Of a DNA stretch of 64,000 nucleotides, positions 37,567 to 48,033 are shown one piece after another (position 1 is the stretch's first letter; each line of letters opens with the position of its first letter). The notes beneath the pieces are model-generated. The model was not told the origin of the DNA. It saw only the letters and a program-made list of their open reading frames with translations, and did no database searches. Made by a program: the position numbers and the translations under genes. Source of the stretch: Paramarasmius palmivorus (Eukaryota; Basidiomycota; Agaricomycetes; Agaricales; Marasmiaceae); assembly GCA_037176845.1 (NCBI GenBank), contig JAYKXP010000006.1, positions 1,054,001 through 1,118,000 on the forward strand, in the 5' to 3' direction.

Positions 37567-40500
37567 ATGTCACTAGAGCTACCCACACCCGAAGAATTCT
37601 CTGCTTTCCCGTACTCTCCGCCTTATCCAATTCAAGTAGAACTAATGCGACATCTATACACCGCGATCGAACAGAGAAAGGTGACTATTGTGGAGAGCCC
37701 TACCGGGACTGTGAGTCGCACTTCGAAGTATCAATGTGTAAAGACTGAACTTGATAATAGGGTAAAACTCTAAGCCTTCTCTGCTCGAGCATGACTTGGC
37801 TCAATGATGAGAAGAATCGGGCACGAAAGGGAATGCTTGAAGCATTGAGTGGTTCGGGGGAGCCAAGTGCGTGATAATTCTGTGCCAATCTCAGCTCTTA
37901 TTGACTTAGAAACACCGGATTTCAGATGACTGGGTATACGAACAGACACGTGAAAGGGTTCGCCGAGAGATAGAGGATGCCGAACGGGACTACGAGGAGA
38001 AACTTGCATGTGCAAGAAAAAGTGAACAAATTCAAAAGGCGAAGATGCGGGCAAGAGTAACAAAGAAACCTGTGTGTCCACATCCTGATTCACTCTGATG
38101 TGAATAGTAATAATGCAGGCAGAGATTACTAGCAGAAGTGGTTCCCGAATACGACGACGACGATTTCCTACCTGAAGCAGAGGAGGTTGAAGAGGAAGAT
38201 AACATATCTCCCGCCGTAAAGGCCTTGATGGCAAAGTTGTTTTCATCCTAGTTGATGATGATGAGACCTCGACTGATGCGGCATTCAAAGATTCAACAAG
38301 TCTTCTCAACAAGACGCTGCAGAACCAACGTGTACAAAGATTTATTATGCTTCTAGAACCCATTCGCAGCTCACCCAAGTGCTCCCCGAGCTACAGCGTC
38401 TCAAGATATCCCACACTCGAATAGAACAGCCTGCCACAAGTTCTCAGCGTCTCTTAAATAAACGAAAAATTGAAGACAGCGACCACGAAGGGGTTTCAGA
38501 AGCGGTGCCCTGGCGCACCGTATCGTTAGGCTCTCGCAAGCACCTTTGTATCAATAACGAGCTGCGTGCGAGAGTACACGATGTCGATGAAGCCTGCCGA
38601 GAGCTACTAACAGGTACGTTTGTTGTCCGTAATGTGTGGTATGGTATTCTTATCGCTCAATGCTAACCAGAAAAGGGTGATCGACGGTGTCAATTCCTCC
38701 CTTCGATGGAGGAAGAATATATCATCAATGATTTCAAGGACCAGATTCTTGTAAGCATCCCTTTTGCATAAGTTTCGTCTTCAGTAAAACCTTCCAAGGC
38801 ATCACCAAAAGACATTGAAGATCTGGCTAGTGCAGGCCGAATGTCCAACGTCTGTCCGTATTTTGGTTCTCGAAAGGCTATACCACAGGCCGAAGTATGC
38901 TACGCTAAACGTCTAGCTTGTTCGAATCTAACCGTGATTCGTGCAGTTGATCACCTTGCCTTATAATCTTCTTCTGCAGAAGAGCTCGCGGGAAGCCCTC
39001 GGAATCGACCTCACCAACCAGGTGGTTATAATTGACGAAGCTCACAGTAGGCCCCGATTAGCGTCTCTATCTTGTGCATCTCGTTGATTCCTTTCTGTCA
39101 GACTTGATCTCGACACTGCTTTCACTTTCAACAACGCGACTGACATCCAAAATATTACAGACTTCGTTTGCTCAAGTTGGAACATATTTGGCAAAATTCC
39201 GTAATCGGTTGTCCGCTCAAAATATGTTACATCTGAAACGACTAGTTGCATTTCTCGATGCCCTGAGGAAGTATCTTTCAGATTGGAAGCAAGAAAGCTT
39301 GAAGGGTTCACGGAAGACCGAGGTTCTCAGTGCAGCTGAACTCTTGGAGCGTCTTGGGAGGCGGATTGTGGGATTGAATATGCTTGCGATTGAACAGTAT
39401 CTGAGGTCTAGCAAGGTAAATTTCCTGTTCTTGCGGTCTTAATATATGACAACTGGTGCCACAGATTGCCCGAAAAATAGCCAGCTATGCAGAAAAAGTC
39501 GCGGAAAACGAAACGGGTTCGTTAATAAATGTGCCTCTGCAGGCAAAGCGGCAGTTTTTGACGGGACAATAGGCTCTCAGAAAGGGAGTAATCGGTCTGG
39601 GAAAGGGTCCATACCTCCATTACACTCGGTCGAAGACCTCCTTCTTTCACTAGCTGGGGCAACTGAAGGTACGCGCAACGTTGAAGATACATCAATATAT
39701 TACGGCCCTCAGCTCTACACTAGATGGTCGCATCACGCTGTCCATTGAAGGAGTGAATGGACAAGAGGTGGTGATCAAGTATCACTTGCTAAATCCCGCC
39801 CCTCATTTCCGAGAGGTTGTTGACGCAGCGCGCTCGGTTATTCTCGCAGGAGGTACCATGTCTCCGGTAAGCTCTAAATTTATACTAGTGCGCGTACATC
39901 AACCAAAGGTCTCGTTCAGATGTCAGACATTGTGTCCCAACTATTCTCCCACCTTCCAGTAGAAAGGATAAGCACGTTCTCCTGCGGCCACATCATAGAT
40001 CCTACGCACCTATTGACTATAGCAGTGACTAAAGGGCCTCGGGGCAGCGCGCTGGATTATAAAGCTGGCCAACAGAATAACAAGGATGTGGTACGACATC
40101 CATTGTTTTACAATCATCACTATCTTAAGCGACTTCTCAGACAGAGGAACTTGCATCAATCTTTCTCAATTTCACTCACCAGGTTCCTGCTGGAATGGTA
40201 GTCTTTTTTCCATCCTATAACTTCCTCCGCGCCGCCAAAGATGCATGGGACGCGAGCGGCTTGCTGAATAAGATTAATGCAAAGAAGGAGGTACGTCCTG
40301 CTCATCGGACTTCAATCTAGTACTAAAGGCATGTGTAAGGTATTCTTTGAGCCAGATGACAGTGCGAGTGTCGAATCAGTATTACAAGAGTATTCGCGCG
40401 CCGCCCGAAGTACGGTACGAATCCAGACCTTCATAGAGAAAGCTGTTTCTCACAAACTGCTTAGACAAAAAGACCAGGGGGAGCCATCCTCTTTGCCGTC

Positions 40501-40957
40501 ATTGGGGCAAAGCTTTCGGAAGGGCTAAATTTCTCGGATGACCTCGCTCGAGCAGTTGTCATCGTGGGACTTCCGTTTGCGAATCTGGGCTCAGTCGAGT
40601 TACAGGAGCGTATGAAATATGTCAAGCGGCTAGAAGACAACAGGGGCGTGCCGAGACCTCATGGCATGAAAGATGCAGCGGCAGAACTGTATGAGAATAT
40701 GTGCATGAATGCAGTCAATCAGAGTATAGGCATGGGCGTTCCAAATTTGGGCTAGCGTTATCTTGACTCTTTTTGCAGGGAGAGCTATACGACATCGCAA
40801 TGACTGGGCTGCGTTGATTCTTCTTGACCAGAGGTATCAAGGCACTGGTATCACCCAAAAATTACCTGGCTGGATTGGTGGCGACTTGAAAGTAGCTCAC
40901 ACCTTCGGTGCCGCTGTCAAAGAAATTGGTACCTTCTTTAGGAATAGAAGAGAATAG
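37567..40957 (+). CDS. CHL1: Chl1/DDX11-type superfamily 2 DNA helicase
   Basis: Chl1 is an Fe-S XPD-family 5'-3' helicase needed for sister-chromatid cohesion and replication-fork processing. The start [20 protein letters not shown] leads into Walker A VESPTGTGKTLSL. Motif Ia is [19 protein letters not shown]. Cys residues of the Fe-S region lie in [18 protein letters not shown] and [12 protein letters not shown]. The DEAH box is [13 protein letters not shown]-terminal motifs include [37 protein letters not shown] and [18 protein letters not shown]. The gene has many introns. Two places look broken but splice cleanly: an 85-base intron at 38216-38300, removing a TAG at 38249, and a 50-base intron at 39531-39580. 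The C-terminus is TFFRNRRE. Confidence 0.9.
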
Positions 40958-41268
40958 TGCGGATGAAGATGTCGCACGGCACGGCCATCGTTCACTTGAA
41001 GCGAATAGCTGTTGTCTTCATGTGCTTCGATGGTAGACTGACCAGCACCAGTGGCTTGGCCAGGACCGTCTTACGATGAGTACCAGGATAGAGAGCTTTG
41101 AAGTCGGGCTTTAATATCTTTTCGAATTCAGCACATCTAGTTTACTGCGCGTAGCCTGCTGAACGCGACCTACTCTTCAGGAATTATAAACTCTGCCTTC
41201 TCACATTTGGGATTGCGAGCGGCCCGGGAGGTCCGGGTATCCCGCTCGGTTCAAGCAATTATAATTAT

Positions 41269-41280
41269 GTGTGTGTGTGT
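41269..41280. repeat. (GT)6 microsatellite
   Basis: There are six perfect GT dinucleotides after an AT-rich stretch. Confidence 0.85.
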
Positions 41281-41869
41281 AACGCCATTGGACGTGCACA
41301 TAGCTTATAATGCAGTCTCGTTTAGCGGTTGAAACTATTTCCTGTCGGCTCAACATCAGGCTCAAGCACACAGTCCTTGGCTTCGTTGACTACGGACAAT
41401 AGTATTCCCAAAATTCAAGGCTCAAGCCTTCTGATATACATAGTCTGATGGCTGGAGATGGTCTGGTGATGTACCTGCACATCATTGTCGACGCCATATG
41501 TAATTCGAGACCCAACAATCAAGCTCGAAAATGAAAACTTTCCCAGCTTCAATTACTTGCGGTGCCGTCTGTGTTTTTAAAAACGTCGGCGCGGGGCATG
41601 TGGCACTCGGATCCTGTCATCTGAATTTCTACTGAGAAATGTCTAGAGAATGGAGCTTTCAACTTCGACCCTGACCCGGAGCTTGTGAAACGTTCTCTTT
41701 CTATGAGAAAAGTGACCCGCCCAAAGCCCACGCATATAACAAATCCCAAGCCTCAGGACTCTCGAGACCTTTGTCTCCAAATTCCAGCCAGATTCCATAT
41801 TAGTCGTGCTCCTACACTAAAGCCAGCAAACATTATAGAGAGCTAAGATAATTGACGAGTTCGTTAGTC

Positions 41870-41895
41870 GCATTGTCGCCCCGCATTGTCGCCCC
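41870..41895. repeat. 13-base tandem duplication
   Basis: Two perfect adjacent copies of gcattgtcgcccc are seen. Confidence 0.85.
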
Positions 41896-42741
41896 GCACC
41901 CCGGCTCTCAGGCTTTCGGTGCTGTCCCACCTGCGCAGCGTGTAATCTGTTCAAGATGTGGCGCCATAGCGCTGGTACAGACCATCGTTTTGTCCCTGTT
42001 ACATTCGGAGTCCTGGAAAATCGGGACCATCTATCTAAACCTCCAGCAAACCTCTCAGGTTATGTATCGAGGCTTTAGACTAACCGGCCAAGAGCGGGTC
42101 GTCTGCAACCCCATTGACAGATCGGTCATTGCCGCTTGAGGCCTGAGGCCCGTACGCGACTCACCTCAGAGCTCAGCATCCGGTGCAACATTGTCGGTGT
42201 CAGAGGGCGTGTTAGGACCGAAACCTTCGTGATCATAAGGGAGCCACCCACAAGGGGCTTCGCAACTTTCTGCCCTTCCAAAAATGCGGTCCTCACCCCG
42301 GTGGGTGGCACCAGGTCGGCGGGCGGAACTCCCGTCTCTGCGACTGCCATCAAAGCTAAAAACTCTGTCGACGTGACCTGGCTGATCTCTTGCGGTGAAT
42401 CATGCGCTTGCGAGGTTCCCCAACCTGGAAGGCGTGCTCCACAGTAACATGTTCCTGGAATTCCAAGCAGAGCTTGAGCTTGCAAACATACGACGTTGTT
42501 GAAACGTAGTGAAGTAGGTAGTATCGGCATTCAGTAGATCCGTGCGCCTCGAAAACAAGCACCGGACCAAAAAACATCCAAAAGAGGTTCAAAGAACGGT
42601 AAATCCAGATGGCAGAACAGGGCTCCTGGTGTGAACATGGACAGCCCACAATGTATTACATCGGCAAAACGTTACTGAGAACTTCGGAAAAATCAGTCAA
42701 GAAGAACCGGAGGAACTATGAAGGAAAAGATTGTTGATTCG

Positions 42742-44143
42742 TCAAGGCATATTCAATCGACAGACGGTGCCTCCGCCGGTGTTTCCATCAAAAACAAAGA
42801 AGTTCGCGATTGGTGATTCGCGCCGTGCTAGCGTTTTTAATATATCCTGTGCCAACATGCCACCTACTATGGCACACACAGGAGAGAACTCGTGAGCAGC
42901 AGTGGTTGATATCGAGCTAAGCGGTGTCCGTAAGGTGACAACGAATACAGACTTGGAACGGAGTGACTTACTCGATCAATTCTTTCGGGACTTTTACTAG
43001 CACCTGCTTGTTGACTTCCGCTTCCGCGACCAATGCATCAGCAATGGATTGGAGTTCAGCTGCCTGCGTAGCATCATTGGGAAGGGTTCCGTGGGTAGAT
43101 TCGTATTTCCACAGAGCTAACATATAGACATTAGCCAGATATTTTGATGGACCCAAGAAAGACGTGCCTAGTATTGTAAAGACAGCACTGGGATTCAACT
43201 CCTTCGTCTGCCTTCTAGTGAGGGACGACCAGCGGTGACGTAGGCTGTTTTCCAAAGAAGTGTAAGATGTGGTCACTTTGGCATCCTTTTGACTTTCTTT
43301 AGAGCCGGATCTATCACTGAAGAAAAAAAGATAGGGAATGGTTAAGGTTGATACCCCGCGAACGCTGGGGAAAGAGAGCGTACGGAGAAATGTAATCATG
43401 ATCTAGGAGATCACAAAAGATATACCCCAGAAGCCCATAGGTACCCCCAGCATAGAAGGGCTTCCCAGACCGACGACAAACTTCATTCATCCGAATCTAA
43501 GGAACCGATATGTTCCAATAGCAGACGACGCCATTGAGCGAAGGTTCATAGAAGGTACCGAATAACAGAACTCACCAGACCATCCTTGTCCCAATCAGTA
43601 ATACAGACCAAATCTACATCCCTTATGGTAGTTTCAAATGACTGGGAATCCACTGCAGAATATGTCGGTATGGTCTTTACCGTCACGAGAGGGTTTAGGC
43701 TTTCTATACGCGCTTTCGCTACATCCACTCTCTGAAAGTTGACATAAAACCGATTAATCGCCACCGAATATCCGGCCCGAGACCACTGGACACTTGCCTT
43801 TTTCCCAACATCTTCATCTCTAAAGAAAAACCCGGCCCCAAGATCCTCCTCGGTCACGTCGTCACCATCTACAACTATGAGCGTTCCGATTCCAGCCAAG
43901 ACGATGTTTTTGATGGTTTCAGTAGCAGTGCCCTTCATGCGAACCACGAGGATAGTTGCATTGCGCATCCTATCATGTTCATCAGTGCCAGTTCTTTGAA
44001 TTGTGTGTACCTGCAGAGCTAGGCGGTAGCGAAAGCACCCGACCCAATGGAATTCACCTGTGCTGCGCTTCTACTCCCCATAAACGTATTTGCCTGTCGT
44101 AACGGCCTTGCTCCTCCTCTGTGAATTCTGCGGCCGACGACAT
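42742..44143 (-). CDS. AOS1: SUMO-activating enzyme subunit Aos1
   Basis: Aos1 pairs with Uba2 to form the E1 that activates SUMO; it supplies part of the adenylation site and lacks the catalytic Cys. The N-terminus MSSAAEFTEEEQGRYDRQIR is followed by LWGVEAQ. The next exons carry RMRNATILVVRMKGTATETI, KNIVLAGIGTLIVVDGDDVT, EEDLGAGFFFRDEDVGKKAS and RIESLNPLV. The last exons show SLRHRW and the typical ending EFSPVCAIVGGMLAQDILK with FFVFDGNTGGGTVCRLNMP. The start ATG is at 44143; an upstream in-frame leader at 44144-44353 lacks conservation and is not used. About six introns are present. Length near 330 residues is normal. Confidence 0.92.
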
Positions 44144-44726
44144 GGTGTTAATTGGAAACTGCACGGGTTCGCGAAGATGTAATAGAGCTCTGTGTGCAAG
44201 ACAAAGAGACGAATCGGGAGAGATGCCGGGGGTAATAGAAAGCTGAACAGGTGATATTGCAGTTGGCGAGTAGTTGACCCAGTCCGGACGTTTTAGTACA
44301 AGTTGAAAGGCGCGACCAAGATCAAGACGCGCGCTCAATCCATTTTCTTCCACGTGCCACCTATTTTCGGGGTCGCCCGAAACGCCGATGCAGGTTGCAT
44401 GTGCACCTCCGTCTGCAACGCTTGACTCACCAAACCAAAAGCACCCTTACCGAAGGCCAGAACATCAGAATCAGAACGCTCTTTTCATTGATACACGGGT
44501 ATTTACTTGGTCGTAGATGGAAGAGAATAGGATAGCTTGATAAATCACAGCAGGTTGGTCGAGTAAATAGCTACAGGTTTAACGAACTTCCGAAAGTGCA
44601 GGGTATCTTGTTGTAACGAGGACGAATGACAGAAAAATAAGAAGCAGAAGTAGGTAGCGAGAATGTGGTGTCCCCAACCAATGTGGTCGAGACAATAAAT
44701 ACCACATAAAGAATCCGAGAGAGGGT
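44144..44726. other. AOS1 promoter and 3' flank of the Zn2Cys6 gene
   Basis: No gene is recognised here. Both neighbours lie on the minus strand, so this is the 5' region of AOS1 and the 3' flank of the regulator. Confidence 0.6.
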
Positions 44727-47637
44727 TCATCCCAGCATGGCCATTCCATCTCCGCTGGAGGTTCCGTCGCGATCGTCGTCCAGTCTAGGTTAGGTCGATT
44801 AGTCTAAACCTTGTGCCCCAATCAATGAGTAGCGACACTTACAAATAATTTCTTTCGATTTCTGATAGTATACTGAGGAAATCCCCTAAATATCAACTAT
44901 AAGCGACGCAATGTTTGACAGGGGATTTGACACTTACACAAAAACGCATGAGCACGGGCAGCAGATGCGGGTGCTATCTCCGCTTTGCGGACTGCATCGA
45001 GGAGAGTGGATGCCACGAATCGCACTTTGTGGACCTGTACAAACACATCACAGAACAATCAGAACAAGACATCGAGGTGAAAAGATGGAGGGCAGCTGAC
45101 CAAGCTGGGGCCGTTTGTTGCAATCGACTGAATTGGTATACTGGATAATTAAAATTTTCGAACTGAGCATGGATAGATCCGGGATTGAGAAGAGAGCTTA
45201 CCTGTGGAGGATATTCAATAGATCACTGGCTACGGCTTCACGGTCCTCCGCCACTTGTTGTTCATCCAAGCTACCTCTCAGCGAGAGAATGAGCTCATCA
45301 CGATATTGTTCAATCACGAAGCGGACCAGTTGCTAAAAACGGAAGATCAGATAAGACAGACCATGTACAGCAATAAGGAACGCACCTGAGTGACGTAGAG
45401 GTTTGCCTGCATGACAAGGAATGGATTGAGTGCGTTCGCCCTTGAAGCGTTCGGGTTGTCGAAGAAGTCCTTTACTTCCGCGAAAGTTGCTTGGCGGAAG
45501 CCAGCACCGCCATATTCGGGGGGTATATTTGATGGTGAGTGTGTGTTGTTCCGCTTCAGGCACAGAGGTTCTGGTGCGAGACTCAAGGCTCCCATTATCC
45601 TCTGATGGAGCGACTGAACTTCCTCCAAACGAGCAGTTGCAAACTGTCCTTGTGGAGGCGACCTCTTGTCAACCCGGATCCGTACCAGGATCTCACCCAA
45701 TAGTGCGAATATCCTGGAAATATAGTTCAAACCGGAAACGAGGGCCGTTTTACCATGTGGTTGAGGCAAATAAGCACTAGGTGTTATGCTAAAGCAGTGG
45801 AAAAAATCCGGGGTTAGAGAGACCGTAGTTACGCCGAAACAAGGTAAACATACTATTCGTCATCGAGTTCCTTCGGAAAATGAACAGAACAGTCTTCATC
45901 TCGAAGGCAAATAGGCCGTCCAAGTAGAATTGACATTGATTTATCCGCTGTCAGATACCTTCAATCAACTTTATCAAAATGACGTCGAAACAAGGAACTC
46001 ACCTCCGAAGAGTAGCCAGAATATTCGTCGTCGTACTTCGCATTCGATGGGATCCAGCCCTTCGTAGGAAGATTCTTCGTGCATGCGTAACGTTACGGCT
46101 ATGTGAGCCGCCTCACCGAATGCTGCGTGTTGAGTGGCATCGTGGCCCTCACAAAAATGGTACACACAATCACTAAAAGGGAAGTTCCATTAGTCGACGA
46201 AACGAGTCAAGTAATGGAACATACAAGTATCGGATTACAACGTGCATTGACGTTGGTGGGTCATAAGATGCCACGGTTATGTGACGACTGGCTTCATGAC
46301 AAGTCTTCACCAAATTGTGAGTTTCGAGTCAGAAATATCCTTTGGGAAAATGTACCTGAGCAAGCTTTCGCACTACGGGACGTTCCAAGGGTAGGTAAGA
46401 CCGTGGAACCTGGACCAATGTGGAAGCCACAGTAGACATGACAAGTGCGAAAAAGAGCGGATCCCGTTCTTCACGTCGGGCATGAAGATCAGCCATAAAA
46501 GAAGGCTTGTGTACACATGGTGTGAGTGGGTATACAAAGTCGAAGAAGAGAGCAATGATAAGCGAAATTGTATCGCGTGGCGCTATTTCTTCGAGTCTGT
46601 GGGGCCGATAATAATAGGAAAGAGGAGGAATGGTCGAAGGGGGAGGAACAGGATGGCTTTGCTTGTATGACCAGCTGCCGTAGGGGGGATACGTGTTGAA
46701 TGATTCAGAAGGCGAGTAAGCTGAGAGTGGCTCCTCAGATTTGGGAGACTGGGAAAGAAGACCGTTCTCTCGTGATGGGAACGGCGGAGAGTTACCCTGT
46801 GAATAGTGAGGATGATACGAATCTGCAGCGATAGGGTATCGGGAAGGCGGGATTGGAATAGAGGGTATCGAGGGAATAGATGGGATAGAAGGTACAGATT
46901 TCATTGACGTATCCATGAAGTTTGGGCTTTTTGGGCCCAAGGGTGGTGATACCATGCCTTGTGTGGGGCTGGCGATGGTCGACAACGGCGATGTTGAATT
47001 TTCCACATCATTGGGGGAGTCTGTCTGAGAAGCTGCTGTTGCCGCTGCAGCCTCTTGTAACCGTCGAAGATAGCTGAGATCGACTCATTATACACGGTTT
47101 TAGAAATCAAACAAGGTGAGAGGCTTACAGGTTGGGTGGACCGCGTTTTTTGGGTTGGTACTCATAGGTACATGGAATTCCTAGAGTGATACAATGTTTG
47201 CAAGATTGCTTCGGATCTTCAGGATTCTCTCGAGCACATCGGACTTTACGTGCCCTGCAAGCATCGCAGCCTTGAAAAGAGAGAGAAAAAAAATGAGACT
47301 GGGGATCGAGAGGCGAGACTATAACACAACGTACTCTGTGATTGACGCCTGTAATGCAGAAAAAATACAAGTCAGTATGTTTATTTTTTCAAAGAAAAAA
47401 AGAAGAATTGACATGTCGTGGTGGGTGTTGTGAACAGAGGAGAACTCAGGGAGAACTGGACAGATTTCCCTCGTGCTCACTCCGCATTACCCCCTGCGGA
47501 GAAAACTCGGGGGCTGGACATGAATAAGAAAAGACTCACTTTCGCTTGGAGGATTTGGTGTCGTTCTCCTTGAGTGTGCAATCGTCGGATGGAGGAGAGG
47601 AGGAGCTTGATTCCTTCTTAGCGCGAGCAGCAGGCAT
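44727..47637 (-). CDS. Zn2Cys6 transcription regulator with fungal-specific TF domain
   Basis: The exon-3 zinc cluster begins CDACRARKVRC and has spacing C-x2-C-x6-C-x11-C-x2-C-x6-C, ending at CTY; it is followed by a short basic linker (KKRGPPN) and a possible coiled coil (YLRRLQEAAA). Exon 1 (47540-47637) starts MPAARAKKESSSSPPSDD. A 14-base exon (47335-47348) gives RQSQ and restores the typical RQSQSCDACRARK. A Ser/Pro-rich region carries an SIP repeat (VPSIPSIPSIPSIPIPPS). The fungal-specific middle homology domain shows IALFFDFVYPLTPCVHKPSF, FGEAAHIAVTLRMHEE and ECEVRRRIFWLLF. The C-terminus ends GDGMAMLG. The layout resembles XlnR-type regulators, but the target genes cannot be read from sequence. 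Confidence 0.88.
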
Positions 47638-48033
47638 GGTGAAGGGGGTAGTCAGGACAATGGCGAATTGGCCTTTTTCAATTTCCGCCCCGGCACGATG
47701 GCTCTTCTTATATCAAAACCCAATTTCTCTGCAATCTCGAAAAACAAGCCGAAACAAGTCCTCAGATTTCCAACATGGACATGCATCACGAGGCCATCAT
47801 AACCTTTACATTCTCAATGAGTAGTCGTGCGGTCAATCTCCGGTTTTACCCCACACCAGATGCATCGACTAATTTGTGTACTGATCTCATCAGTTCACGA
47901 ACCAAATGTTCACAATGCTCAATACCCCCGTATCCGATTTGCGGACTGCCCTAAACACTCTATCCTAGTCTATCCCACGTGAACCGTTGCAATATCGAAC
48001 TCTCTTTGTGCCCCCAACATTTGTCAATAACAT
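47638..48033. other. Promoter of the Zn2Cys6 gene and 3' flank of the PPR-like gene
   Basis: No gene is recognised. Both neighbours are on the minus strand. Confidence 0.6.

Larger units (their letters stand above)
40958..42741. other. 1.8 kb gap without a recognised gene
   Basis: This lies between the convergent CHL1 and AOS1 genes. Open frames on both strands at 41852-42650 overlap one another and show no domains. A (GT)6 microsatellite and a 13-base direct duplication are present. Confidence 0.5.

Noticed and set aside
37770..38378. 202-codon minus-strand open frame
   Set aside because: It is antisense to CHL1 exons, begins in no promoter context and has no family resemblance.
39531..39580. 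Second apparent frame break in CHL1
   Set aside because: A 50-base phase-0 intron with a good donor and a CTCTCAG acceptor resolves it.
42126..42649. Overlapping open frames on both strands between CHL1 and AOS1
   Set aside because: No domains, no splice chain, and mutual overlap; more likely non-coding.
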